A stretch of 64,000 nt of DNA from Mesodorylaimus sp. YZB2_4 (taxonomy: Eukaryota > Nematoda > Enoplea > Dorylaimida > Dorylaimidae). The number at the start of each line of letters is the position of its first letter. Within the stretch, counting starts at the first letter, position 1. Shown piece by piece: positions 11,681 through 23,027 of this stretch. Both the position numbers and the translations under genes were made by a program. A model generated the notes under the pieces. That model searched no databases and had not been told where the DNA came from. It worked only from the letters and a program-made list of their open reading frames with translations. The stretch spans positions 124,001 to 188,000 of the forward strand of contig JASANH010001164.1 in assembly GCA_030248295.1 (NCBI GenBank). The letters are read 5' to 3'.

Positions 11681-13191
11681 GCCGCCCCAGTTCGACAACG
11701 ACTACTGACAGTCAGCTCCACAAAAGATGAACCGTCGGAGCGTAAGCTGCTCTATCAAGAGGACGTTTACGGGCTTCGCCTCGATAAGCACTCCCTGACA
11801 ACAATCAAAATTAGAAGACTGGAAGAATGTGCTCACGTTGAAGCTAAAAATAGGACCAGCTTGGGCTGTACGGGATCACGTGGACCCTTCCAACTGCGAC
11901 AGTTGGACCAGAGGACTATACAACCTCAAACTGGTATATGACCAGTCGGATTCAATGATAGTCGCCCGATCCCCTGCAAAGAAAGAATAATGTGGCAGTA
12001 GATATCGAGAAATGGCTCGGCCTCTCTGTTGGTATCTAACGCAAGTCTGTGACTCATGACGACATCCCCTAACAAATCCGAGCACCAAACTGGCCTGAAC
12101 ACTCGCAACCGCCTTTGTGCTGAAACCGGAAAGACCAAAAGTGAGCTAGTTTCACTTTCCATCGAGACTATAACTAGCAAAAAGGCCCTCTCGCTCCCGC
12201 CAGCACCCACTGCAATGAAGAAGAGTGAAAGTGGGCGCAGGTTTTTCGCTTAGTCAGCACTCGTTGTGGACCCCCGCCAGTGGTCTTGAGCGCAACCTTA
12301 ACGATGGCTTCTGATGCAAATCAATAAGGTTCAACCGCCTCAAACCTGCTTGCCTAGACGGGCGAATAACGAGGAGCCGAACAGAACCAAAGGCTCGAAG
12401 GAGGGGGTGGTAATCTGGCGCCTCGAAGACTACCATCCCCGTAACTGCGGCAAAAAACAGACACGAGGGATTCGATGGCCAGATGTCACGCAAGGCCAAA
12501 GTCTGAAACAACTGCTACATCAACTTCACGCGCACCACTTCAAAATGTATAACTAACAGAGAGGGCGTTGTGACGGACAAGACAATCTGCTCCGACAGTG
12601 ACCTGATACGAAGATATTTGATTCTGACAAGTCGACTGATTCTAGTTCTTGCTCAATGCCTAGTGCTCTTCGCCAGGCAAAACGGTGCAGCCGTTTTGAA
12701 ATGGCTGTTCAGAGAAGCTAATGGATCCAGCTATACGTTTCCCTCGTCGTCTCCACCCTACCATGCGTGTGAAATGTGCAAAGGGAGCCCCATCTAGGAA
12801 CCGGTGGCGAAACGCGTGACGTCATTGCTATAACAGGACCCTTCACCTCGTCCGACAGGCTCTATTCAGGCAGGCGTGACATAGAATATATAAATTCTGG
12901 GCTTCACGACAGTCGACATCCCATCTCTTTCCCGTTGATTGAAAAGCCCGCTATGTACATGTTGTCCCCTGAAAATTGTCTTTTAGTTGGGTGCAGCTGC
13001 GCATTAAAAGTCCACCCCACCAGCCCAGCACTCGTATGCACGCATAAACTATGCAAGCGGTCTCGATCACAGCATGCTTTCATCTTCCATTACACGCTTG
13101 CTCAAAATACTCGCGTGGGATATATCATGCCATGGCGTAGAGGCACTGTTTTAGTTGATCAATTGTAATGATTCATGTCATGTCATACTTT
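11681..13191. other. Intergenic, no gene recognised
   Basis: Several ORFs of 60-130 codons exist on both strands, but none shows a domain, consistent codon use or splice structure. The 5' flank of the distal K2P first exon and its promoter must lie at the left edge. Confidence 0.5.
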
Positions 13192-13415
13192 ATCCATAGC
13201 CAAGCACCATACAGCGCACTCGAGGGCTAAGGAACACAATGAACGACAATCATTTTGTACCGAGGCGGGAGTCGAATCCTCCCCTGTAAAGTGCGCCATC
13301 ATAAACCTTCGAGCATAAACTCAGAATCAGAAACGCGTGATGCTCATAGGGAATTGAACTCGCCACGTAAACGCACACCCAGCGTGAGTGCCAGACACCT
13401 TGGCCCTCGGCCACT
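13192..13415 (-). repeat. tRNA-derived SINE, copy A (composite)
   Basis: Read on the minus strand this has a tRNA-like head with an A box (TGGCCGAGGGCCAAGG) and B box (GAGTTCAATTCC), then a second partial head with B box GATTCGACTCC, then a tail ending TGCTTGGCTATGGAT. The tail and second B box match the copy at 35.9-36.06 kb across roughly 100 bp with substitutions. Two heads in tandem suggest a nested or dimeric insertion. Confidence 0.65.
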
Positions 13416-13530
13416 GCATTACTTTCATAGGCGATCCCTGTGGTTGACTGTCGTCGTCGTGGCCACTCAATTAATGAGCGTAGCCAGTTTCAAATGTGCG
13501 GATGGATGGTACTGGAGGTCACACACACAC

Positions 13531-13602
13531 ACGGGTATCCTGTGACGCACGGGTATCCTGTGACACACGGGTATCCTGTGACACACGGGTATCCTGTGAA
13601 GA
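13531..13602. repeat. 18-bp minisatellite, four units
   Basis: Four near-perfect tandem copies of ACGGGTATCCTGTGACAC, preceded by a short CA run. The period is a multiple of three, so the plus-strand frame stays open across it, but no gene is evident. Confidence 0.9.
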
Positions 13603-14532
13603 AGTTCAACCCAACCTGCATCTCGAATATTGTGCTTCAACTGAGCATGGCGATTTCCTTCGTCATCTTGCTTACTGATTTAACTTTCAATAACGCAGTT
13701 ACACTGCAGCCAAGCATGCAAAGACATGAAAAATACCCATTCATCTTGCCAATTTGGCATGAATGACAAAATAAGGGGCGTCGATGAGGCGTATTTCCAC
13801 GTTTATTTATCACGGCGTAGAGGAAAAACCGCGCAGGGAGTGAAATCCTTTGTTTATACTAGGGAGTACTAGGACACACCAGTGGGAGGCCTTAGCCACA
13901 AGAGTGAACCCGCGTAGCTTGCGACACCTCTTGTATCGTTTATTTCTCTAGCCACACACAACGGCCATTTATGCTCACAATTTAGAGGGCGGCAGAACAT
14001 GTCGATCCTGACGGAGGTCCTGATGGTCCTGGGCCCGCATTGCCTAGAGTGCGATTCGGACCAGGAACTCGATGCCAATTGCCACAAACCAAACTAGTCA
14101 CTCGGCCTCGTGTCTGGCCCAGGCCTAGGAGAGGAGAGCGGGCAGAATCAGGCACAAACCATCCGAGACCCCGAAGCGCTCCCCCTAGCCACTACCCGAC
14201 CAGGTCCCCCTCCCCGAGGTCCAGCCAGGTATACGAGCACAGCCAGACAAGTCCATTCGTGCAAGACTCAGACACCATGATTTAAGAGTGTGGCACAGAG
14301 ACCATGTAAGCCCAGACAGTGTGAACCAGTTCGAATGACGTTGGATCTGGCGACGGGAAAACCAACACGAGGAATGCTTGAACCCCAGCGAAAAGGAAAT
14401 ACTTTGAACCGGACCAAATTACCTCACAGCTAGGGAGGGCCAAAGCCAAGTTAGGCCATTGTTCAGCCCCTAATGAAAATAAAACACATGAAATAAATCG
14501 ATGTTAGCCGAAACTGACGAGAACCACTTGAA
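13603..14532. other. Intergenic up to the left arm of the inverted repeat
   Basis: No gene recognised. About 35 bases near 14050-14075 are, inverted, similar to 18979-19002 (core TCGAGTTCCTGGTC), so an older dispersed repeat is present. Confidence 0.45.
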
Positions 14533-16205
14533 AAATAATCAACGAAACCAACGTGTCCACGTTCCAGGAGTGGAAAAATGCATTTCGCGGTCCAACGAGA
14601 CTGTGTGCACTCGGTGCTGTGGGCAATGTGTACACCCATTTTTGATTCTCACATGGCATCACACTCGATCGATCGATCAGGCACGCACGAAGCACGCACA
14701 CACCACTATCAGTCACCGACAGTCATCACTTCTTGTGGAAGGGGGCCAACACTTTCACATCCGCCTTCAGACCAGGCTTGTCCGTGATCGTCACCACAGC
14801 CGCGTAGTTGTTGAACTGTCCGCCGTAGTTGGGAGCGCTGAACACCGTTATGCACTGATCACCGCCGAAGAACTTGAAGCCTTCCTTGAACACCTGCAAA
14901 ACGAAGGGTCATCGAAGCAAATGGAGAAGGAGACACTCACCTGGTGTGCCCGGACGATGAAGGACAGCTCATGCTCTTCGAGGAAGCTCGACAAAGCCGA
15001 CGAGCCGAATTGATGACCAAGACCACGCGGGTTGGGAATGAAGTCTAAAAATGGAGGTCATTGCCGTTTTGGCAAACGAGAAACAAGTCCAAACTCACCG
15101 TCGATTTCCTCGGATGGATCGGACCAGAGTAGATCGGCTACAATCTCGTTGTCTCGGGGCGACTGGACGGGCATGGGCAGTTTGCGTATGTCGTTTAAAC
15201 TCTTCAACTTCTCGGCCGGTATGCCGCCGTGCATGCAAAACACTTCGTCAGCCACCACGGCCGCCAAAGGCATCCACGTGAAGACCTCCTACAAACAGAG
15301 ATGGTCAGGGCCGCAGAGGATGCAGATAGGCAGCACTCACGTTGAAGTCGTTCCACATCTGCTCGTTGAAGCGCGTCTTTACCTCCTCGTAGAACCCGTA
15401 CACCTTGTTGATCTCCTTTGCCTCGTGGTTGCCGCGCAGAAGGTACACATGGTTCGGGTAGGCCAGTTTCAAGGTGAACAGCAGGCACATGACCTCGATG
15501 TTGCGTGGTCCTCGATCCACGTAGTCCCCTGCAAGCCCCACTCTTATCGTCAGTGAGGTCCCCTCCTCGCGAGCAGGCATTCAACTTACCCAGGAACAGG
15601 TAGCGTTGTGCTTTCGGCCAGCCAAAGGTGGAGAAGATCCGCAGGACGTCCCGGTACTGGCCGTGGGTGTCGCCGCAGATGTGTATGGGTGCACTGACGT
15701 CGATCAAGGCCGTATTTTCTTGTTTCAGCTTCTTTTTCATCGAATCGAGGAGGAACTTGACCTCATCCGCCGTCAGTGGCTCTTTCTTTAGCGACGCGGG
15801 GTCGAGGACGCGGTTGAGGATGACCTGCAACGTTGACGCCGTCTGCGCTTTCTGCGTTTTCTGCGTTTTCATCATCTTCTGCGTCTTATCCGACATTGTG
15901 CTCTCGACACGCACCGACCGACCAAACTCGACGAACGCAGCCTCCAGAATGAATAGCTTACTTTGCCACCGCCCCCCACAGTGTAAAGCATTTTTGTGTG
16001 CATGAAAATTGCGTGCTGTCTGCACCCAAATAAATTATAACTCTTGTCAAAATTCAGACGGCGACACTGCCTAAGAGTAACTTTATGCGTAGGTCGTACC
16101 CTCAACGTGCTAGCGACGGGTGCTTAATTTAAATCGACTACGTACTGCTTTCTAAAGGCATAGAATTATGGCTGAGCTATAAAACAAACCAAAGGGGCCG
16201 GCATG
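14533..16205. repeat. Left arm of the large inverted repeat
   Basis: The reverse complement matches 20.49-22.25 kb almost base for base through exons, introns and both flanks of the PP1-like gene. Homology stops at about 14533 (left) and fades near 16190-16210 in an A/T-rich stretch containing TTTGGTTTGTTTTATAGC on the complementary strand. The edges are approximate. Confidence 0.9.
14726..15896 (-). CDS. PP1-like Ser/Thr protein phosphatase, copy 1
   Basis: Five minus-strand exons in translation order: 15896-15590, 15528-15341, 15288-15099, 15044-14941 and 14893-14726; 318 aa. All metallophosphatase motifs are present: GDTHGQ (canonical GDIHGQ), GDYVDRG, RGNHE, CMHGG, VRAHQ and SAPNYGG. The Cys of the usual SAPNYCG loop is Gly. 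The N-terminus ([18 protein letters not shown]) is Lys/Gln-rich, unlike typical PP1. The frame is open upstream to another ATG at 16025, which would add 43 residues; MSDK at 15896 is preferred because it begins the phosphatase-like part. Within the family this is a divergent PP1 catalytic subunit, a type commonly multiplied in nematodes and often sperm-expressed; expression here is not known. The gene is complete and matches the 20.9-22.06 kb copy, differing only at synonymous or non-coding sites where I compared them. Confidence 0.9.
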
Positions 16206-16981
16206 GCAGTCGTTCTGGGCCGGGGCACCGGCAAGAGTCTGTCCGAAGGTATAGATGCGCAGCTCACTTCAGATGTTGAAACTATGCTCTGATTGTGCAT
16301 CACGTGTCGCTGAAGACCAAGAAATATCCGAAAATATTGCAAATAAGGGCCACGAAACGGTTAGAAAAGATAAACCTGAGCAACAAATATCTATATGACT
16401 CACTCAATCTGTGCAGACCCGTCGTGTACCCACAAGACGTGCAGGCACAGCATAGCAAACTAAAGTCAATCAGGAAAGAGCAAATTACGATTACTGCTTG
16501 GCTGATTCTATCGGGTACATTGAGCATGTCATGAAAAGATGTTCTGCTGGTGTCGGTGGAATAACCAACCATATCCTTCATCTGAGTTGAGCCTCCAAAG
16601 CCGCGGAAGGCGAAGTGCGTATCAGAGCTTGAGATTTTCCACCCCTCAACCATCTAATCGTGAGTAAATCAGAACAGAACTATTAGTCAGCTCCACAATG
16701 AAGATCACCTAATTTTGGCGGATGACTGTTTGTCTCGTGAGTCTGATACAATCGCACAGTCTTCCACTTCTACGAACTGCGGGAATCATGCATAAGTCTT
16801 GGCCATCGAGCAGACCATCGACCGCTTATTACAATCCATACTTTCCCAATGACCTACTTTACACTTCACGCAGCGTTCTGGGCCTTCAAATGGACCATGC
16901 CAAGTTACAACAGTGGTTGAGTGTGGCGGTCCTTGGCGGTGTTCTAGTACAACGGCAGCTGTGTGCGACCAGTTGGAGAGA

Positions 16982-18278
16982 ATGTCCAAGCACAAGCAAA
17001 AAGACGCTATGATGCTGCAGAATCTTGCTAATCGTCTTTTGAAGAAGGTACATACAGTATGTCTGTTTGTGCTTTACTAAAATTCTAACGGCTTCACTTC
17101 AGAAAGTCCTGGGTAAAGAGCCGCTGAAATTGAGCGAGATCAAGTTCTTGATCCAGAAGACCAAGCTTGCGCTGCGCAGGCAGTCATCGGCGTTGTTGGA
17201 AATCAACGCACCAGTCATCATTTGCGGAGACACCCATGGCCAGTTCCTCGACCTGCTACGATTATTTAAGCTGAACGGGTTCCCACCGGCGACACGGTAT
17301 CTGTTCCTGGGTAAGTTCAGTTGGGCTGCTTGCTGGGGACTGGTGCCACTCTAGCCGGGACTGATGATCATGCAGTTTAACAGCGACGCATCTACCTGGC
17401 TTTTAAACTTATCTCGTTGCAGGGGACTATGTCGACCGAGGCGAGCACAGCATCGAGGTCATCTGCACAATGTTCGCGTTGAAGGTGTGCTGCCCAAACG
17501 ACTTTTTCTTTCTTCGCGGCAACCACGAAACGAAGGAAATCAATCGCGCCTACGGCTTCTACGAAGAGTGCGAACGCCGATTTCCCGATGCCAACTTGTG
17601 GCAGGAGTTCAACGTAAGTGAGTCTCAGGCCCCAGGTCTGGTCTACAATCCGCTTCGTCTCAGGACGTGTTTGATTGGTTGCCCCTGGCAGCTCTGGTCA
17701 GCACGAGGCTGTTCTGCATGCATGGTGGCATACCGAACGGACTGGAGAACTTTGAACAGATTCGACGGATCCCAATGCCGACCGAGTGTCCCCGCGAAGG
17801 AATCGTGCCCGACCTTCTGTGGTCCGACCCGTGTGAGTGGGTTCTGGGTAAGTCTGCCCCGCGTGAACTTCTCCGATGCATATTATACCATGTCATCCTT
17901 GAGGATTCGTCCCAAGTACGCGTGGCCTGGGTCACCTGTTCGGCGCCGACGAGCTGGAAGGGTGCTGTCAGAGGTTGGGGATCGATATGGTGGTCCGTGC
18001 TCATCAGGTATGTCCTCTTAAATGTGATCATCCAGTGACTCTGAATAGCTGTACATTTCAGGTCTTCATGGAGGGCTATCAGTTCTTTGGCAATCAACGC
18101 CTCGTCACCATCTTCAGCGCGCCCAACTACGGCGGCGTGTTTAACAACGACGCATCCACCTTGGCGGTCGACGGAGGACTGAAGTGTATCGTTCGGGTAA
18201 GTTTCGCGGCCTCCTGTCCATCATCCCTCATTTAATGTGTTATTGCTTAAGATTCTACATCCATCGTCGAAATCGTGA
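16982..18278 (+). CDS. Divergent PP1-like phosphatase in the inverted-repeat spacer
   Basis: Seven exons: 16982-17047, 17103-17310, 17423-17613, 17664-17847, 17904-18007, 18062-18196 and 18252-18278; 304 aa. Motifs: GDTHGQF, GDYVDRG, RGNHE, CMHGG, VRAHQ and SAPNYGG. It shares T-for-I in GDTHG and G-for-C in NYGG with the two arm copies, and several intron positions (within FLG|DYVDRG, after EFN, after AHQ), so it is an older paralog of them. The small first exon encodes [18 protein letters not shown]. The last exon adds ILHPSSKS, corresponding to the ILKP segment of PP1. The acceptor at 17903 (CTTGAG) is weak but gives the only frame restoring [14 protein letters not shown]. It lies on the opposite strand to copy 1 and the same strand as copy 2. 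Confidence 0.85.
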
Positions 18279-19340
18279 CGCGCAATGCAAGAGCCAAGAA
18301 ATCGAGATGACGCAGATAAGGTGATCCGAGTACTCTTATGCTGTGTCGATGTTGCATACGCTATGCTGGTCATCTGGGTTGTGAAGAAGTGTGTGGACGA
18401 TAGAGGCTGGAAGAGGAGCATACAGACAGACATTATTCAAGTGGATTTACAGTCACATTAAAAACCAGTCCTCAGCCGATACCCCAACCGAATCAGTCAC
18501 CCGACCTCGATCTCGCTCTCGGCTTTTATCTTGTGTCTGGCCCTGTAGAAAAGGCAGACCATTTTTGTGAGCCAGTGTACTGATAGGTGCAGGTAAGATC
18601 CACGCCTTTTAGTAAAATGTCAGAATAGGCATCGTCTGGTGAGTTGAGTTGATTAGAGGACGGATATAGGGACCGATTGGCCTGTCCTCCTCATTTACCA
18701 GTAGCCGGGTAAGGTGTCGCGCGGCCGGCAAGGTGGCTTCTGATTGGTTGACCGTCCAGGAGGGGGGGGGGGAGGACGCGGCGCGTTTGATGGCTAACTA
18801 GGAGAACTTTGCCGAGCCACAAGGTATGTCGCATAATATGACGGTCGGTTCGAAAGAATTCTATTTATATAAACGCTAGTGTCCTAACGCATACGCCTCC
18901 AACAAGGCACGCGTCCGTCAACGGCTACCGATTCGCGACAGGGTACTGGTTTGGTTGGCAGGCGTCGGGCGGTCCCTGGTATCGAGTTCCTGGTCTAAAT
19001 TGAATTAAATGCAATATGGCTCCAGGACCACCTGAGCCTAAGGTGCGCCCGACATGTGCGGCTGCTCTTAGGATTGTGGGTCTATACTACCCTTGTGTGT
19101 GCCTGGAAAATATTCTATATTTGAGGATTCGGTGGACTGCGTGGTCTCGTTTCTGTTACCCTCCATGGGCCTATCCTAGTATCCCTCAGGATAGGCCAAG
19201 GATTTTACCCAGAGCGAATAGTATGTGATCCCATTTGCGCCTCCAGGTTATACTGCACGTTCCCAAGAATTTGAGAACTAATCTAGCGCACAAAGTCGAA
19301 TTCAGATTGAGCTGCCGTCTAGCGACACAATCAAATTACT
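18279..19340. other. Spacer sequence, no gene recognised
   Basis: Contains a G-rich homopolymer near 18763-18776 and a segment (18979-19002) resembling, inverted, 14050-14075. No supported coding frame. Confidence 0.45.
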
Positions 19341-19920
19341 AAAAGCATTCTTGTTTCAGGCCAGTTGCAGATCGATCACGCTGCGACTTTCGATGAGGAA
19401 AATGACCCAGAAGGTAAAAGTTCATACATTTGCGTCAACAATAGCTCATGTTCTCCTCTCTCGTTTTAGAGTATGTTCACGAGGACAGAGCAGGCGAGGA
19501 CGTATATATGAGTTTGAAGATGACGACCCCAATTCTCATGCCAATTTATGGGCGAGGAATCCAAGGGATATCGGCTTCCGAAGTTTGTACGAGAAAAGTT
19601 TGGATGCCAATGAACTGCGGCAACCTGCTGGGCGCGTCTAGGATGGCAAATTTGGTTCAGCAAACGGCCGTTCCTGGGAAACCGGCCCCGCGTCAGTACG
19701 ACTATTCGCAATCAACCCCGCTGCTACCCGACGACTACTACACTGCAGTCAGCGACGGATTACGGTGTCGGCTTCACGTAAGAAAGGGCGTGCAAGACAA
19801 TCGGAGTGCCGCACGATCCAAGGCGTGTTCGGGTCAATGTCTGCACTTGCAGTGGCACAAGAAAAACGTAAGCCTTTGGAGGACGATTCAGTGTGACTGA
19901 CTCTTGGCGTCTGGCGAGTG
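19341..19920 (+). pseudogene. Unresolved coding-like segment, possibly a decayed gene
   Basis: After an acceptor near 19359 a frame reads QLQIDHAATFDEENDPE to a GTAAAA donor, and the next exon continues EYVHEDRAGED. From about 19500 the protein-like frame shifts: EFEDDDPNSHANLWARN continues through SLYEKSLDANELRQPAGR to a TAG at about 19639, after which the same frame is open again to about 19890. The upstream frame is also open throughout this stretch. No family was recognised. Either a complex gene with introns I could not place, or a pseudogene with a frameshift and a stop. It is in the PP1 palindrome spacer. Confidence 0.3.
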
Positions 19921-20486
19921 TTTTGGCGAATCCAAGTCTTACATTCACCTCTGTTCTTAAACTGCCTCAGCTGGTAAAGCTCATTGGACCACAGTGCTAT
20001 CGTAGCGGTCGCAACGAGTTAAACGATTTCTCATCGCTGCAAATAAAGGTATTTCCTGCGAACTTATCGTTAGACTTGTGTTGTTTCTTTACCGGCTTCT
20101 AACTTTTTTAGCGTGCGGGTTCCGTTTGCATCCTAGTTATTTCTTGCGCTGATGCTGAGCGTCATCAAAAAAAGTGGTCTTCGTCTTGACGGTTGCAGCA
20201 CAGCGGCAACCGCCGATCTCGTCCATACGCCATCAACACGCTCATTCCATCAGCTGCAATTTTAGCTGGCCAGCAGGTTTGAAAGTGGGACCTTTTCTTT
20301 TGGGTGCGTACTCCACAGTATTACAATACTGAAGGATAACGAAAAACTCTAAATCTTTTCCTAAAAAGTGATGAAAGAATCACTGAAACAGAGGAACGTA
20401 AAGGTGGTTTTGGCGAGTGACGGCCAAATTGACTCGCCAGTAAGTGTGCTCTTCGCTTGTGTGTCTGGCCCTGAAAGACTGCCGTG
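19921..20486. other. Spacer sequence, no gene recognised
   Basis: Mixed-composition sequence up to the right arm; no frame or domain support. Confidence 0.4.
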
Positions 20487-20599
20487 CCATGGGGGCGGCG
20501 TGCCTGAGCAAAGGGCTGGGCCCCCTTGGTTTGTTTTATAGCTAACGATCAGCCATAATTGTATGCCTTTAGAAAGCAGTACGTAGTCGATTTAAATTA

Positions 20600-20662
20600 A
20601 ACCCAACCCAAACAACACACACAAAAAACAAAAACCCCCCCCCAACCAAAAAAAAAAAAAAA
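20600..20662. repeat. A/C-rich low-complexity insertion in the right arm
   Basis: Between GATTTAAATTAA and ACCCGTCGC the right arm has a run of A/C-only sequence including C9 and A15 tracts. The left arm has only GC at that point. It interrupts the 5' flank of PP1 copy 2. Cloning or assembly error in homopolymers is possible. Confidence 0.7.
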
Positions 20663-20888
20663 CACCCGTCGCTAACACGTTGAGGGTACGACCTACGCGT
20701 AAAGTTACTCTTAGGCAGTGTCGCCGTCTGAATTTTGACAAGAGTTATAATTTATTTGGGTGCAGACAGCACGCAATGTTCATGCACACAAAAATGCTTT
20801 ACACTGTGGGGGGCGGTGGCAAAGTAAGCTATTCATTCTGGAGGCTGCGTTCGTCGAGTTTCGTCGGTCGGTGCGTGTCGAGAGCACA

Positions 20889-22059
20889 ATGTCGGATAAG
20901 ACGCAGAAGATGATGAAAACGCAGAAAACGCAGAAAGCGCAGACGGCGTCAACGTTGCAGGTCATCCTCAACCGCGTCCTCGACCCCGCGTCGCTAAAGA
21001 AAGAGCCACTGACGGCGGATGAGGTCAAGTTCCTCCTCGATTCGATGAAAAAGAAGCTGAAACAAGAAAATACGGCCTTGATCGACGTCAGTGCACCCAT
21101 ACACATCTGCGGCGACACCCACGGCCAGTACCGGGACGTCCTGCGGATCTTCTCCACCTTTGGCTGGCCGAAAGCACAACGCTACCTGTTCCTGGGTAAG
21201 TTAAATGCCTGCTCGCGAGGAGGGGACCTCACTGACGATAAGAGTGGGGCTTGCAGGGGACTACGTGGATCGAGGACCACGCAACATCGAGGTCATGTGC
21301 CTGCTGTTCACCTTGAAACTGGCCTACCCGAACCATGTGTACCTTCTGCGCGGCAACCACGAGGCAAAGGAGATCAACAAGGTGTACGGGTTCTACGAGG
21401 AGGTAAAGACGCGCTTCAACGAGCAGATGTGGAACGACTTCAACGTGAGTGCTGCCTATCTGCATCCTCTGCGGCCCTGACCATCTCTGTTTGTAGGAGG
21501 TCTTCACGTGGATGCCTTTGGCGGCCGTGGTGGCTGACGAAGTGTTTTGCATGCACGGCGGCATACCGGCCGAGAAGTTGAAGAGTTTAAACGACATACG
21601 CAAACTGCCCATGCCCGTCCAGTCGCCCCGAGACAACGAGATTGTAGCCGATCTACTCTGGTCCGATCCATCCGAGGAAATCGACGGTGAGTTTGGACTT
21701 GTTGCTCGTTTGCCAAAACGGCAATGACCTCCATTTTTAGACTTCATTCCCAACCCGCGTGGTCTTGGTCATCAATTCGGCTCGTCGGCGTTGTCGAGCT
21801 TCCTCGAAGAGCATGAGCTGTCCTTCATCGTTCGGGCACACCAGGTGAGTGTCTCCTTCTCCATTTGCTTCGATGACCCTTCGTTTTGCAGGTGTTCAAG
21901 GAAGGCTTCAAGTTCTTCGGCGGTGATCAGTGCATAACGGTGTTCAGCGCTCCCAACTACGGCGGACAGTTCAACAACTACGCGGCTGTGGTGACGATCA
22001 CGGACAAGCCTGGTCTGAAGGCGGATGTGAAAGTGTTGGCCCCCTTCCACAAGAAGTGA
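20889..22059 (+). CDS. PP1-like Ser/Thr protein phosphatase, copy 2
   Basis: Exons 20889-21195, 21257-21444, 21497-21686, 21741-21844 and 21892-22059; every exon length equals copy 1, giving 318 aa with an intact stop. The compared protein segments are identical to copy 1; coding differences found (for example in SSALSSF and FIVRAHQ) are synonymous. The motifs are as in copy 1 (GDTHGQ, GDYVDRG, RGNHE, CMHGG, SAPNYGG). The in-frame upstream extension from 20760 differs from copy 1 by two residues, consistent with that region being non-coding. The 5' flank carries an A/C-rich insertion missing from copy 1, so promoters may differ. The function is a PP1-class phosphatase by motif; partner and tissue are unknown. 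Confidence 0.9.
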
Positions 22060-22503
22060 TGACTGTCGGTGACTGATAGTGGTGTGTGCGTGCTTCGTGC
22101 GTGCCTGATCGATCGATCGAGTGTGATGCCATGTGAGAATCAAAAATGGGTGTACACATTGCCCACAGCACCGAGTGCACACAGTCTCGTTGGACCGCGC
22201 AATGCGTATTTCCACTCCTGGAACGTGGACACGTTGGTTTCGTTGATTATTTGTGAAATCAGTTAGGTGGCAATTGAGTAATTCTTGTACAATTATATTG
22301 TTCTTGCAAAAAATCCGTTCTTGTGAAACAAGTTTGACCAATGTCTGCCACCATTTTTGACCACTGTATTTTTGTTTGTTTTTTCTATGAACCTCGTATG
22401 ACCAATGTTTTTTTTGATTACAAAATTGCTTTTTACGCTGGGTACAGTTCTGCACTGGGCACTCTTAAACTCTAACGGGTAGCACTATAAATCCGATATT
22501 TCT

Positions 22504-22783
22504 TCACATGCGCTCTGCTCTGGACGACGACTCGATGAAATCCACAATGCGAAGCTGCACTAGTCGAATGCGGTCAGTGCAGCTCTTCTTACGCGTGGCG
22601 ACGTCGATGAGTGAGGTGATCAGAACATAGAGGTCGAAGAAATCGAGTTTGTGCAAAAGTGTCAAATATCGCGCATAGTTACGGTTACGGTAGGCACAAC
22701 CTCGCGAGCTTCTTCGACCGGCCAACGAGGATATCGAAAGTGAAAGCGGAAAATAGCCTCTGCGCGTCACTGGCATCAAGCAT
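22504..22783 (-). pseudogene. Two coding-like segments in different frames, unrecognised
   Basis: On the minus strand a frame from ATG 22783 reads MLDASDAQRLFSAFTFDILV with well-formed codons to about 22695. A second frame then reads NYARYLTLLHKLDFFDLYVL onward to a TGA at 22504-22506. The two lie end to end but in different frames, with no room for a normal intron and a small direct repeat (CCGTAA twice) at the junction. This could be a frameshifted pseudogene, a sequencing indel, or two exons. No family was recognised; the second part is helical and basic near its end. Confidence 0.35.
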
Positions 22784-23027
22784 GAGACCCACTTCCCAAA
22801 TTATCCAAAAGTGCAAAAGCGGGCCCTACGCAGTCTGGAATGACGCCCAGGCTAAAAATCGGAGTGACCGAAAGCACAGCCAGGGACCACATGTTCATTT
22901 AACACTAGTAACATAGATGAGAATCATTACACACAACTCAGAAATACGACCACATATTACCTCTGACAGTTCACATTGCAGTGCTTCGACATCTACACCG
23001 TACCGCCATCTCTTTGATCACTTTTGT

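Larger units (their letters stand above)
20487..22252. repeat. Right arm of the large inverted repeat
   Basis: Near-identical reverse complement of 14533-16205. It differs by a roughly 60-bp A/C-rich insertion (about 20600-20662), by scattered substitutions in flanks and introns, and by a few synonymous coding changes. Homology ends just after GGACACGTTGGTTTCGTTG near 22244-22252. The outer boundary near 20.49-20.52 kb is diffuse. Confidence 0.9.

Noticed and set aside
15228-15753. Long ORFs antisense to the PP1 copies (for example 174 codons)
   Set aside because: They mirror the GC-biased coding strand of the phosphatase exons and cross its introns.
16300-16653. Hydrophobic 117-codon minus-strand ORF resembling a membrane protein
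   Set aside because: No family, poor codon pattern, and it lies at the palindrome edge without splice context.
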